From assembly GCA_016866335.1 (NCBI GenBank), contig VGMT01000017.1, forward strand, positions 1 through 41,773: a stretch of DNA of 41,773 nucleotides. Direction: 5' to 3'. Position 1 is the stretch's first letter; each line of letters opens with the position of its first letter. Below the pieces are notes generated by a model. It was not told where the DNA came from, did not search any database, and saw only the letters and a list, made by a program, of their open reading frames with translations. Made by a program: the position numbers and the translations under genes. This DNA is from Bacteroidota bacterium (GTDB lineage: Bacteria; Bacteroidota; Bacteroidia; CAIKAF01). Below, one piece after another: positions 7,533 to 16,198 of this stretch.

Positions 7533-9161
7533 TTAATAGATTTGGAATTCGGGCGATTGTAGAATGATTCGGAACATTTTTTCCAGGGGCTGTTCAACCA
7601 GCATGGCATTTCCGTTTTGGGTAAAGGTGGTCCAATCGGTGGACCAACCGCTGGAGGTTATGCCGCTCAAAAGACCGTTGTCGCGGAAATAATCCAATCG
7701 GGCTTGGTCTAAATCAATGGGCAGCAGCAGGTCGCACATTTCTTTTATCAATACATCGGCATTGCTGGGATTGCTGCAATGGGTTTGAACAAAAGCAGGC
7801 ATGTCCAGCTTGAACAATTCCAAGCCGCTCATATCGGCCACTCCACCGGTAATGCTATCGGACCACAAATAGCGCATGGCCAAGTAATTCGGGGTAATCC
7901 AGAGCCGGTTGAATCCTGGGAATTGATAATAAGGGTCAAAGCCGGCTACATCGTAGGGCTCATGAAAAGGCATTCCCTGTCCGCCCGTGGCCTCGGTCAG
8001 TTTATTTCCATAGGCCAAATAATGCCGAACCAAATCGTTGGGAGCAGGGAAAGGAACCTCTAGGGTTCGCAAGCTGCCCACGGTAATTTCTATTGGACTT
8101 TTAATGATGGCACCGATGTTGTTGTTTTGAAGCACCTGATCGTCTTGGTCAAAGAAATGGCTCGATTTCAATAAGGCCTCAAGCACCGGCTTGATTTCGT
8201 AGTTCTGCTGAACCAGCAGGGCCGCTAGGGGTGCAATGATATCGTTTTCAATTTCGGGGGTAATGTCGTAGTATACGAAAAAGCGGTACAGCCTTCGGCA
8301 AAGGTACTTGGCCGTATGTGGCGAAGCAAACACCATGTCCACAAAAGCATCCAATTCGGCCTCGACGTCCACCACTTGGTTTGAGGCAGGAGCGATAGAG
8401 GTGTTGTTGAATGCGGCGGTAAAGGTTTTTGTACCGGTATCGTGCTGGGTCGCAATGGTACCGTTGCCTTTCAGTTTTCCGCGGGGAATTCCGGTAATGG
8501 GGTCAACCGTTGTAAAGCTGCCGTCCACATCCCAACCGGTTAACAATCGGGTGGCTTCTTTTACATCGGTTTCGGTAAAGGTGGTGTAGTCGGTTGGGCT
8601 TACCTGCGCACCTTTACCTACGGTAAACAGTTCAAAAAATTCACGGGCAAAGTTTTCTTGGGGCGAACCGGCCACGTTTAGGCGGCCGTCCAAATGCACC
8701 AGCATAGCGTTGTCGATGCACATGGCTCGGGTCAGGGTTTTAAAATTCCCTAAGGCGTATTTGCGAAACAAAGAGTGTTGGTAATAAAGGGCTGCCGTAT
8801 TGGTAATTCGGGTTTCGATGGTCGGAAAATGGGTATGCCAAAACCAAACCATGCGTTCGTGGATGGTGGTAGGCTGGGTATGCATTTTATGAATCCACCA
8901 ACCAAAGAACTGAATGCGGCGTACGTCGTCGGGACTGTTGTTGGGGCCGGGCGCAGGACTAACCCAATCGCTGTTGGTCAAGGGGTCAATGGGTGGATTG
9001 GGAATGGGGTCGTCCACCAAAAGCTGCTGCAAAAGCTGGGCAGCAAATTGACCTGTGGCGTTTGAAATCTCAGCTTGGGTAGGCCCAATAAGGGTTCGCC
9101 GAAGTAGGTGGCCGGCTTCCCGCTGGGTTAAAGGTTGGGTGTATGGGGCTAATGAGGCCAT
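7533..9161 (-). CDS. DUF1800 family protein
   Basis: A 542-residue DUF1800 protein. Recognisable parts are the N-terminal REAGHLLRRTLIGPT segment (about 15-29), the WFWHTHFPT region near 105, the RRLYRFFVYYDI helix near 287 and the FHEPYDVAGFDPYYQFPGFNRLW region near 397. No clear signal peptide is seen at the chosen ATG, which is odd beside a surface-secreted partner. It precedes the DUF1501 gene in the same direction with a 2-nt gap, so they form an operon. The family is clear, the function unknown. Confidence 0.85.
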   Translation of the reverse strand: MASLAPYTQPLTQREAGHLLRRTLIGPTQAEISNATGQFAAQLLQQLLVDDPIPNPPIDPLTNSDWVSPAPGPNNSPDDVRRIQFFGWWIHKMHTQPTTIHERMVWFWHTHFPTIETRITNTAALYYQHSLFRKYALGNFKTLTRAMCIDNAMLVHLDGRLNVAGSPQENFAREFFELFTVGKGAQVSPTDYTTFTETDVKEATRLLTGWDVDGSFTTVDPITGIPRGKLKGNGTIATQHDTGTKTFTAAFNNTSIAPASNQVVDVEAELDAFVDMVFASPHTAKYLCRRLYRFFVYYDITPEIENDIIAPLAALLVQQNYEIKPVLEALLKSSHFFDQDDQVLQNNNIGAIIKSPIEITVGSLRTLEVPFPAPNDLVRHYLAYGNKLTEATGGQGMPFHEPYDVAGFDPYYQFPGFNRLWITPNYLAMRYLWSDSITGGVADMSGLELFKLDMPAFVQTHCSNPSNADVLIKEMCDLLLPIDLDQARLDYFRDNGLLSGITSSGWSTDWTTFTQNGNAMLVEQPLEKMFRIILQSPEFQIY

Positions 9162-9323
9162 ATCCTATGCGATTATTATTACCAATGTAAACAATTTTTC
9201 GAGGAATTTCCACCTTGCAACAATCCTTAACATTCTGTAAGGGAGAGTTAAAAAAGCATGGAGCAGGTAAAATGCGCGTAGATTGGGGGTCTACGTAAGA
9301 AAAAAATCTAATTGTTAAAAATA
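9162..9323. other. intergenic region with a small hairpin and possible DUF1800 promoter
   Basis: CGTAGA, seven-base loop TTGGGGG, TCTACG near 9275-9295 forms a hairpin, but the T-rich run on the minus strand lies before it rather than after, so it is not a standard terminator. TTACATTGG on the minus strand, about 30 nt before the DUF1800 ATG, is a poor match to the -7 box. I see no gene here. Confidence 0.3.
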
Positions 9324-10103
9324 TCAATTGTGTGCCAGTCGAAACCCTAGGCTCATGCCCCTCTTGTCGGGGAAGAAACTGTAGCGGCAGGAATTTCGGC
9401 AACCGCCTTCGTGGTAATTCCAAGCTCCCCCGCGAATAACCCTATATGTTCCAGAACTTGCCCCGGTGGGATTGTTCAGGGGCTTTGAAGTGTAGGTTCC
9501 GTACCAATCTTGACACCATTCCCATACGTTTCCACTCATATCAAAAAGGCCCAATTCGTTCGGAGATTTTTGCCCCACAGGGTGGGTAGCATTTGAACTG
9601 TTGTCCCAAAACCAACCTACTTGATTCACCTCGGCACTGCCACTGAATTTATGCCCTGCGGTTTTGGCTCCTCCCCTAGAAGCATATTCCCATTCCGCTT
9701 CGGTTGGCAGTCGGTAGGTTTTGCCAGTAAGGTGGTTTAATCGGGTTAAAAATTGCTGCACGTCTTCAAAGCTAACCTGCTCAACAGGGCATTCAGAACA
9801 GGTAGGAAAATAGCTGGGATTGTTATCCATTACACTTTGCCATAACCGCTGGGTAACTTCCACTTTAGCAATACTGAAACCGTTCAGGGTTATTTTTTGT
9901 ATAGGGCGTTCGTCGTCCTCGCAGTTGTCGCCTTCCGACCATGGGCAACCCATAGAAAAAGTGCCACCCTCAACACGAACCATCTGAGCCTCTACGTATT
10001 GAGAAATCTCGGATTTGGTCATAACTTGAGCATTCAAATTAACACCAAAAAGCAAGAAAAAAACAACACAACCTCCCCAAACTGTAACCCCGAAATGGAA
10101 CAT
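9324..10103 (-). CDS. secreted SUMF1/formylglycine-generating-enzyme-like protein
   Basis: A 259-residue protein with a signal peptide (about residues 1-25, ending NLNAQ) and one FGE-sulfatase domain: MVRVEGGTFSMG near 41, RLPTEAEWEYASRGG near 130, LFDMSGNVWEWCQDWYG near 187, RVIRGGAWNYHEGGC near 222 and the closing GFRLAHN. True formylglycine-generating enzymes use a particular pair of cysteines in the last segment. Here the spacing (CRNSC) differs and no sulfatase lies nearby, so a binding or other role is as likely as an enzymatic one. It is a single gene, divergent from terC. Confidence 0.85.
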   Translation of the reverse strand: MFHFGVTVWGGCVVFFLLFGVNLNAQVMTKSEISQYVEAQMVRVEGGTFSMGCPWSEGDNCEDDERPIQKITLNGFSIAKVEVTQRLWQSVMDNNPSYFPTCSECPVEQVSFEDVQQFLTRLNHLTGKTYRLPTEAEWEYASRGGAKTAGHKFSGSAEVNQVGWFWDNSSNATHPVGQKSPNELGLFDMSGNVWEWCQDWYGTYTSKPLNNPTGASSGTYRVIRGGAWNYHEGGCRNSCRYSFFPDKRGMSLGFRLAHN

Positions 10104-10407
10104 TTTTGCTGATTAAATCGATGCAATATACAAAAAAACCCCAGCGCCCCCTATTTCGATTGATGAATTTAATGGTATTCCCAGTTAACTTGCAGTAATC
10201 AATTCTAAACTAGGTCGATTGACTATTCGGGTAGCTCCGAAAAAACCTATCCGGGAATTCAATTGGGAGACCGGGTCTTTTTGCCCAGAGAAAACAACCT
10301 TGCCCAGTAGTTCTATGTATTTCACGGTGTACAACGCTGGGTAAACCAGGAAAAACCAAACCCAATCAATCCAAAACCTCAAGCATAAAACAATTCAAGC
10401 AATCCTC
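10104..10407. other. intergenic region with no recognised feature
   Basis: About 300 nt between the divergent SUMF1-like and TerC genes. It holds no convincing gene. A minus-strand reading frame at 10185-10382 starts with TTG and resembles nothing I know. I looked for a manganese (yybP-ykoY) riboswitch, common before TerC genes, and saw none. Confidence 0.4.
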
Positions 10408-10415
10408 TACCTTTG
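10408..10415 (+). promoter_or_regulatory. -7 box of the TerC gene
   Basis: TACCTTTG is an exact TAnnTTTG match 15 nt before the ATG at 10431, giving a predicted leader of only about 12 nt. It also shows that an in-frame TTG at 10413 is part of the promoter and not the start codon. No clear -33 TTG is visible. Confidence 0.65.
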
Positions 10416-10430
10416 CACAAATTTGACCTA

Positions 10431-11435
10431 ATGCTTTACATTCAAGCGGCGCAAGATTCTCAGGGTTGGTTGTACGGAATTTTTGCGGTCTTGATTTTGG
10501 CTATGCTCTTCATCGACCTGGGCCTTTTCAATCGCAAAGCCCATAGCATTTCCTTGGCCGAAGCAGGAATTTGGACATTGGTTTGGATTGGATTAGCCAT
10601 GGCCTTTTCTGGCTTAATTTACCTTTGGACCCGCGAGACCCATGGCCTTGAAAAATGGACCCAATTTCAAACGGCCTATTGGATAGAGAAGGCCTTGTCT
10701 ATGGACAATCTGTTTGTTTTTATGCTCATTTTCAACCACTTCAAGGTTGAGGATCGGCTTCAACATAAGGTTCTGTTTTGGGGCGTCATTGGTGCTTTGG
10801 CCATGCGGGCCCTGTTTATTTTTGCTGGGGTTGAATTGGTTCGGATCTCGTACATCGAAATACCTTTGCCTTGGACCCAAAATTCCAGCACTAACACCCT
10901 TGAAATGAATATTTTGCTGCTGCTCTTCGGCTTGTTTTTGTGCCTGGCGGGGCTCAATTCCCTTCGAAGCAGCCCGAACCAGAACCAAGAATTTGCAGGA
11001 AAAAAATTAATTGACCGCCTGTCTCGCCGCCTTCCGATTGGGGGCGACATTCAGTCGGGACGTTTTTTTCTGCATCAAGGAAAGTGGCTGGCTACGCCTC
11101 TATTTTTGGTTTTGCTCGCGGTAGAATTCACCGATCTGCTGTTCGCCGTCGATTCTGTTCCGGCGATTTTCTCGGTGGCCCCGAACGACCCTTTTATTTT
11201 GTACACCTCCAACATTTTCGCCATTCTGGGCCTTCGTTCCCTGTATTTCGTTCTGCAGGGCTTTTCAAACCTGTTCAGCCATCTAAAAAAAGGGTTGGGC
11301 TTCATTTTGGTTTTCATTGGGCTTAAAATGCTGCTTGCCCCGATTTTTCATATTCCAGCAGGCCATTCCTTGCTCATTTTGGCGGGCATTTTACTGCTTT
11401 CCATCTTGGTTTCGGTCTTAAAAAAAGGGAATTGA
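10431..11435 (+). CDS. TerC/Alx family integral membrane protein
   Basis: A polytopic membrane protein of 334 residues with about eight or nine hydrophobic segments. TerC-family acidic motifs sit within the membrane: AMLFIDLGLFNRKAH near 23, EKALSMDNLFVFMLIF near 85 and EFTDLLFAVDSVPAIF near 230. Relatives are tied to tellurite resistance and, for Alx/MeeY-type members, to manganese export; the substrate here cannot be told from sequence. It is a single gene with its own promoter, and the structured element copy 2 follows 8 nt after the stop. Confidence 0.85.
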   Translation: MLYIQAAQDSQGWLYGIFAVLILAMLFIDLGLFNRKAHSISLAEAGIWTLVWIGLAMAFSGLIYLWTRETHGLEKWTQFQTAYWIEKALSMDNLFVFMLIFNHFKVEDRLQHKVLFWGVIGALAMRALFIFAGVELVRISYIEIPLPWTQNSSTNTLEMNILLLLFGLFLCLAGLNSLRSSPNQNQEFAGKKLIDRLSRRLPIGGDIQSGRFFLHQGKWLATPLFLVLLAVEFTDLLFAVDSVPAIFSVAPNDPFILYTSNIFAILGLRSLYFVLQGFSNLFSHLKKGLGFILVFIGLKMLLAPIFHIPAGHSLLILAGILLLSILVSVLKKGN

Positions 11436-11442
11436 TTTTTGG

Positions 11443-11589
11443 GGGCGGGTAATCCGGCTTTCGCGGGTAGTCCGCAGCCATTGGCCTGCGGTACAGCCGC
11501 CTTGCGCGGGCTCCCAAGGTCGCCTGCGCGGCTGGCGTACCACCGGGCCACTGGCTTTGCGGGCTACACCTGCTCAATCTGGCCCGCGG
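11443..11589 (-). repeat. structured GC-rich intergenic element, copy 2
   Basis: Read on the minus strand this is the second element. Outer helix: GCGGG with CCCGC (plus-strand 11583-11587 and 11445-11449). Inner helix: GTAG and CCGC with GCGG and CTAC. Long arm: AGCCAGTGGCC opposite GGCCAATGGCT (plus-strand 11546-11556 and 11476-11486) with one mismatch, extended by GTGGTAC opposite GTACCGC. Tip: GCGC, A, GGC, loop GACCTTGGGA, GCC, C, GCGC, so the tip stem differs from copies 1 and 4 yet still pairs. It fills the gap between the convergent terC and eda genes. Confidence 0.8.
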
Positions 11590-11621
11590 CCGCTCAAACC
11601 CGATACCTTGTTGTAGGGTGT

Positions 11622-12182
11622 TTACTTCAACATCCAAGAACCCCCAACCGCCACAACATTGGGCAACGAAAGGTAATCTTGTTTGGTGGCTTCTTCGATT
11701 CCACCGGTTGGCAAAAACCGCACCGACTGAAAAACCGAAGCATACGCACTCAGGGCCGCAGCCCCTCCAAACAAATGAGCTGGGAAAAATTTTAGCAGGC
11801 CCAAGCCACGCTCTTGCGACTGCATAATTTCGCTGGGGCTAACTGCTCCGGGCAAATAAGGCAGCCCTGTATTTTTCATAGCCAACACCAAAGCCTCGGT
11901 TTGGCCAGGACTCACCAAAAATTCAGCACCGGCTTTGGCTGCCGCCTCGGCTTGAGCAGGTTGGCAAACTGTACCTGCTCCCACACAAAGTTGAGCCCCA
12001 TAGTGGGTCTTTACGTAGCGAATCAAATCCAACGCCCTCTGGGTACGCAGGGTAATTTCCATGGAAGCATAGCCCTGTTCCAGCAGCCGCTTGCAAGCGG
12101 CATCTGCTTGTTCTTCGGTGTTCAATACCGCAACGGGAACAATAGAAAAAGGCTGTAAAAGGGTTAAAATTCCGTTTTGCAT
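11622..12182 (-). CDS. eda: 2-keto-3-deoxy-6-phosphogluconate aldolase (short C-terminus)
   Basis: Cleaves KDPG to pyruvate and glyceraldehyde-3-phosphate, the last Entner-Doudoroff step. The (beta/alpha)8 marks are MEITLRTQRA near 41 (catalytic glutamate), VGAGTV near 67, LLKFFPAHLFGG near 130 with the Schiff-base lysine, and LPTGGI near 156. At 186 residues it ends at GGSWMLK, about 27 residues earlier than the E. coli enzyme, losing the final helix. The sequence after the stop does not continue the protein in any obvious way and runs into element copy 2 within about 30 nt. It lies 5 nt behind edd. Confidence 0.9.
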   Translation of the reverse strand: MQNGILTLLQPFSIVPVAVLNTEEQADAACKRLLEQGYASMEITLRTQRALDLIRYVKTHYGAQLCVGAGTVCQPAQAEAAAKAGAEFLVSPGQTEALVLAMKNTGLPYLPGAVSPSEIMQSQERGLGLLKFFPAHLFGGAAALSAYASVFQSVRFLPTGGIEEATKQDYLSLPNVVAVGGSWMLK

Positions 12183-12187
12183 TTGCG

Positions 12188-13984
12188 TTAAATTAAAAAA
12201 CTTCCGCCCAATTCAGCATGTGAAATCTGGGATTTGGGCTGGGCAAACAATTCTCGACCGCAGCCCCGAAAAACCCGCTCGACGTTCTGGGGCGGTCTTG
12301 ATTCAAAATCCGTTTCCAGCAACTCAAGCCTGCCAGCCATAGCATCTAAGCGCAGAAGGTCGCCGGTTCGAACTTTGGCAATGTTCCCGCCCTTTTCGGC
12401 TTCAGGCCACAAATGAATGGCTGCAGGCACTTTGCCCGAAGCACCCGACATGCGGCCATCGGTAACCAAAGCGACTTTGTATCCCCTTTTCTGCAAAACA
12501 GCTAAGGACGGAGTAAGCTTGTGCAGTTCGGGCATGCCATTGCTTCCCGGACCTTGAAAGGGCAAAACGGCAATAAAATCTTGGTTCAGCTCGTTTGCCT
12601 TAAAAGCTTGTAAAAAGGCTTCCTGGCTTTGAAATACGATAGCGGGGGCTTCAACCACCCAATGTTCTGGATCTACGGCCGAAGTTTTAATAACCGAGCG
12701 GCCCAGGTTTCCTTGAAGCAATCGAATACCACCCGTTGATTGAAAGGGTGCTTCTGCCGAACGCAGCACATTCTCGTTGTACGATTTTTCTGCCGCCCTT
12801 CTCCAAACAATTCGTTGATGTTCAACTCCCGATTCTCTGCAAAAGGCCGACAAGCCGGGCCCCAATATCGTATTTACCTCTTCATGCATTAAACCTTGCT
12901 TTAGCAAAGATTGCATAATAAATGGAACTCCCCCAGCGGCATGAAAATGATTCACGTCGGCAACCCCATTTGGATACACCCTAGCCATCAAAGGAATAAC
13001 GTCGGACAATTCAGAAAAATCGGTCCAGTCCATTAAAATACCCGCCGCTCGGGCTATGGCAATTAAGTGAATGGTGTGGTTGGTAGAACCTCCTGTGGCC
13101 AACAATCCTATAACGGCATTCACCATGGCCTTTTCATCTAAAATGTAGGCCAATGAACGCTCTTTTCGGTGGTTTAAAGTATTCTCCACAAGTTGTTGAA
13201 CAGCAAATTGGCTCAATAATTCCCTATGGGCTGTACCCGGATTCACAAAACTGCTGCCGGGCAGCTGCAAACCCATCATTTCCAACAACATCTGGTTGCT
13301 GTTTGCCGTTCCATAAAACGTGCAGGTTCCGGGCGAATGGTAGCTGTCGGATTCCCCTTTGAGCAGAGCCGCCCGATCAATTTTACCTTCGGCATAATCT
13401 TGCCGAATTTTGGCCTTTTCTTCGTTTGAAATTCCGGTGGGCATGGGTCCCCCGGGCACAAATAAGGTAGGCAAATGCCCAAAGGTCAAGGCGCCCATCA
13501 GCATTCCGGGCACAATTTTATCGCAAATTCCCAGCAACATGGTTCCGTCAAACATATTGTGCGAAAGGGCTATTGCCGTACCCATGGCAATGGCGTCTCG
13601 GCTAAACAAAGACAATTCCATGCCTTCGGCCCCCTGGGTAATTCCATCGCACATGGCTGGAACTCCCCCAGCAACTTGCGCTACAGCGCCTTCTTCTAAA
13701 GCCCAAGTACGTAGCTTTTCGGGATAACTTTCGTAGGGTTTATGGGCCGACAGCATATCGTTGTAGGCCGTTACTATGGCCAAGTTGGGCTGCAGTTCGG
13801 CACGAAGGCGTTCTTTTTCTTGGGCTGAACAACCGGCAAACCCATGAGCCAAGTTACCACAGCCCATTCCGGCCCGGGTTACTTCGCTTCGAAATGCGCT
13901 GTCCATTTGTGCCAAATAGGCTTCGCGCCGTTCTCGGCTGCGTTCCTTTATACGTTGGGTAACCGAAACTATGGTTGATTTCAT
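12188..13984 (-). CDS. edd: 6-phosphogluconate dehydratase
   Basis: Converts 6-phosphogluconate to KDPG using an iron-sulfur cluster; belongs to the IlvD/Edd family. The 598-residue length is standard. Motifs in order: [13 protein letters not shown] near 73, [18 protein letters not shown] near 108, [12 protein letters not shown] near 151, [17 protein letters not shown] near 216, [13 protein letters not shown] near 293 and [15 protein letters not shown] near 508. Cysteines in the CDG, GICDK and GTC motifs fit the cluster. The TTTYNDL-type stretch is AIVTAYNDM, which points to Edd rather than IlvD. It sits between pgl and eda with gaps of 9 and 5 nt. Confidence 0.95.
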   Translation of the reverse strand: MKSTIVSVTQRIKERSRERREAYLAQMDSAFRSEVTRAGMGCGNLAHGFAGCSAQEKERLRAELQPNLAIVTAYNDMLSAHKPYESYPEKLRTWALEEGAVAQVAGGVPAMCDGITQGAEGMELSLFSRDAIAMGTAIALSHNMFDGTMLLGICDKIVPGMLMGALTFGHLPTLFVPGGPMPTGISNEEKAKIRQDYAEGKIDRAALLKGESDSYHSPGTCTFYGTANSNQMLLEMMGLQLPGSSFVNPGTAHRELLSQFAVQQLVENTLNHRKERSLAYILDEKAMVNAVIGLLATGGSTNHTIHLIAIARAAGILMDWTDFSELSDVIPLMARVYPNGVADVNHFHAAGGVPFIMQSLLKQGLMHEEVNTILGPGLSAFCRESGVEHQRIVWRRAAEKSYNENVLRSAEAPFQSTGGIRLLQGNLGRSVIKTSAVDPEHWVVEAPAIVFQSQEAFLQAFKANELNQDFIAVLPFQGPGSNGMPELHKLTPSLAVLQKRGYKVALVTDGRMSGASGKVPAAIHLWPEAEKGGNIAKVRTGDLLRLDAMAGRLELLETDFESRPPQNVERVFRGCGRELFAQPKSQISHAELGGSFLI

Positions 13985-13993
13985 TTCCGTTTT

Positions 13994-14668
13994 TTAAGGT
14001 GTAAAATAAACAGACCAAACGACCAAGTGTTCAAGGACCCTTGCCACCGGCAATTTCTCTTTCGGTGCATTAATCCAAACATTCTTTTTCGCTTCGCCTG
14101 CAAACAATACATAGGTTTTAATGGCCTGTTTCAACACCGAAACACCCACCGACATGCGTTGATGTGGAGGATTGGGCGAACGGGAAAAAAGCAATGCGGG
14201 TGAATCTGAAACCAACCCTATTTCAGAATGGGTGTCGTTGGGAAACAACGAAGCGGTATGCCCATCTTGGCCCATACCAAGCAAGCACAAAAATGGCATA
14301 TCGTTCAGTACCGCATAGACCTGAGCCGTGTGGGCCAAATTGGCATCTGGATTGCCTAAAATAGACACCATGCTGTGCAAAACTGCTCCTTTTTCAAGAG
14401 CAGGACCAAAGGCTTCGCGCAGCATACGCTCGTTGCTCTGTGCATCATGGGCTGCCACCATACGTTCGTCCACCAAAAAAAGCTGAATGGAATTCCAGTC
14501 TAGGTCTTGTTTTGAAAGCCATTCGTAGAAAGGCCTTGGCGTGCTTCCGCCTGAGAGCAACCAAGCCACCTTACCGTGGGAAGAAATCAGCGAATGGGTT
14601 TGGCATACCCAATCTTCTCCAAGGGTTTGAATCAATTCGGATAGATTGGATTTTTCAATCCAAAGCAT
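13994..14668 (-). CDS. pgl: 6-phosphogluconolactonase (DevB type)
   Basis: Hydrolyses 6-phosphogluconolactone made by Zwf. The short DevB-type protein shows WLLSGGSTPRPFYEWL, LFLVDERMV and LLGMGQDGHTASLFPND, the family's substrate-binding motifs. Two upstream ATGs (14698 and 14695) would give 234 residues and a 44-nt overlap with zwf. I prefer the ATG at 14668 (224 residues), which begins MLWIEKSNLSELI like other family members and overlaps the zwf stop by 14 nt. Translation is probably coupled to zwf. The start is uncertain; the function is not. Confidence 0.88.
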   Translation of the reverse strand: MLWIEKSNLSELIQTLGEDWVCQTHSLISSHGKVAWLLSGGSTPRPFYEWLSKQDLDWNSIQLFLVDERMVAAHDAQSNERMLREAFGPALEKGAVLHSMVSILGNPDANLAHTAQVYAVLNDMPFLCLLGMGQDGHTASLFPNDTHSEIGLVSDSPALLFSRSPNPPHQRMSVGVSVLKQAIKTYVLFAGEAKKNVWINAPKEKLPVARVLEHLVVWSVYFTP

Positions 14669-16139
14669 AGCCTTTGGTATTCCAAACGTGGTCATCAATC
14701 ATAACGGCTTGTCCAGGCCCCCAGGTTCCGGCTTCGTAAAGCACCACCGGCATCTGAACGTCTTTCCAATTTTTTGTAATGGATTCAATCCATGTCCACG
14801 ACGCTTCCAATTCGTCTTGGCGCATAAACAGGGTTTGATTGCCACGAACCACGTCCATAATCAGGCGCTCATAGGCTTCCGGGAAACGTTCTTTAAAGTT
14901 ATCTACAAAATCCAGTTTAAGAGCAATGGGTTTGTATCGGTATCCTCCAGGCCCGGGTATCTTGGTCATTTGAACCAGCTCAATGCGTTCCTCTGGCTGC
15001 AAACGAACAATCAACTTATTGGCCGGAATTTCTTCGCCCGATGGAAAAATATTGTGAGCTACCGGCCTAAAATTGATCACAATTTCCGAATAGCGCTTGG
15101 GCATGCGTTTTCCTGTCCTTAGGTAAAAAGGTACCCCTTTCCACCTCCAATTGTCAACAAAGGCGGTCAAGGCCACAAAGGTTTCGGTTTTTGAATCAAA
15201 TTTTTCAATGTCTTCAAGGTACGAAGAAACCGACTTCCCTGCAATTTTACCTCGGGTATATTGGCCTTTTACCGATTGGGTTTTGATGTTTTTTTTGGAA
15301 AAAGGTCTAAGGGCATACAGCACCTTGAGTTTTTCGTTCCGAACAAAATCGGCTTCCAGCTTATGGGGAGGTTCCATAGCAACCAGGCACAAAAGTTGAA
15401 GCAGGTGGTTTTGCACCATGTCAAGCAAAGCTCCACTTTGGTCGTAATATCCGGCTCGGCTTTGCACACCCAAACTTTCAGCTACGGTAATTTGCACGTT
15501 TTCAATGTGCTGGCTGTTCCAAGCCTGCTCAAACAGGTGATTGGCAAACCTCAACACCATGAGATTCTGAACGGTTTCTTTTCCTAGATAATGGTCAATT
15601 CGATAAACCTGATTTTCTTGAAAGGCCGCACCCACCTGGCTATTTATTTCTTGAGCGGTAGCCAAGCTATGCCCCAAGGGTTTTTCAAGCACAACCTTAC
15701 TTCGCTCGTCAATCAATCCATTTTCCTTTAATGCAGATGCAATCGGCCCAAAAGCTGAAGACGGGGTTGAGAAATAAAAAATACTGGGTGCCTTTGGATG
15801 CAGTTTGAGCGCTGATTTTAAATACGAATACGACTCTGGGCTGTAATCAGATACCTGAACAAGTTGAATCCGTTCCAAAAATACCGTAGCCATATCGCTT
15901 TTCCCGAATTCCAATCCCGATTCCGAAATAAAATCAAGAACAGATTTTTTAAACTCAACCAAAGACCTTTCGCGGCGGCAAATGGCAAAGATTTGAAAAT
16001 CAGGGGTTATTTGACCGTCATACAAGCGATGGAACAAAGCCGGGTAAATTTTACGAAGGGCTAAATCTCCATCTCCTCCAAAAATGATAAAATTGAACGG
16101 ATTGAACGTCTCTTTCTTTGTCTTCCTCATGGATTCCAT
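14655..16139 (-). CDS. zwf: glucose-6-phosphate 1-dehydrogenase
   Basis: Oxidises glucose-6-phosphate to 6-phosphogluconolactone with NAD(P)+. The 494-residue length is normal. The nucleotide-binding motif reads FGGDGDLALRKIYPALF near 19, the catalytic RIDHYLGKE near 178, and the substrate-binding VPFYLRTGKRMPKR near 331. It heads the zwf-pgl-edd-eda operon, which is a complete Entner-Doudoroff route with no gnd beside it. A TATATTTG -7 box with an operator-like site directly upstream lies 25-57 nt before the ATG. A second ATG nine bases downstream is possible. Confidence 0.95.
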   Translation of the reverse strand: MESMRKTKKETFNPFNFIIFGGDGDLALRKIYPALFHRLYDGQITPDFQIFAICRRERSLVEFKKSVLDFISESGLEFGKSDMATVFLERIQLVQVSDYSPESYSYLKSALKLHPKAPSIFYFSTPSSAFGPIASALKENGLIDERSKVVLEKPLGHSLATAQEINSQVGAAFQENQVYRIDHYLGKETVQNLMVLRFANHLFEQAWNSQHIENVQITVAESLGVQSRAGYYDQSGALLDMVQNHLLQLLCLVAMEPPHKLEADFVRNEKLKVLYALRPFSKKNIKTQSVKGQYTRGKIAGKSVSSYLEDIEKFDSKTETFVALTAFVDNWRWKGVPFYLRTGKRMPKRYSEIVINFRPVAHNIFPSGEEIPANKLIVRLQPEERIELVQMTKIPGPGGYRYKPIALKLDFVDNFKERFPEAYERLIMDVVRGNQTLFMRQDELEASWTWIESITKNWKDVQMPVVLYEAGTWGPGQAVMIDDHVWNTKGYALD

Positions 16140-16163
16140 TGGTAAATTAGGTTAATTAACAAA

Positions 16164-16171
16164 CAAATATA
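16164..16171 (-). promoter_or_regulatory. -7 box of the zwf-pgl-edd-eda operon
   Basis: On the minus strand TATATTTG matches TAnnTTTG exactly. The start would lie near 16160, giving a leader of about 20 nt. The -33 region is probably TTAG at 16193-16196, which forms part of the operator-like site. Confidence 0.6.
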
Positions 16172-16175
16172 CACC

Positions 16176-16196
16176 AAATTGTCATTTTTACACTAA
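16176..16196 (-). promoter_or_regulatory. operator-like inverted repeat at the zwf promoter
   Basis: Minus strand TTAGTGT, seven bases, ACAATTT. The arm TTAGTGT equals the corresponding arm of the site between the regulator and sugar-kinase genes (16982-17002). The 7-nt spacer is the same and the site again ends 4 nt before the -7 box. It overlaps the -33 region, the position of a repressor site. That the neighbouring Nudix-winged-helix regulator binds here is an inference. Confidence 0.55.
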
Positions 16197-16198
16197 GC

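Noticed and set aside
9270-9300. Terminator between the SUMF1-like gene and DUF1800
   Set aside because: The hairpin is real but the T-run lies on the wrong side for either strand.
10185-10382. 65-codon minus-strand frame in the SUMF1-terC gap
   Set aside because: It starts with TTG, overlaps the terC promoter side, and shows no recognisable motif.
10104-10430. yybP-ykoY manganese riboswitch before terC
   Set aside because: The promoter box lies 15 nt before the ATG, so there is no room for a riboswitch in the leader, and no matching sequence was seen.
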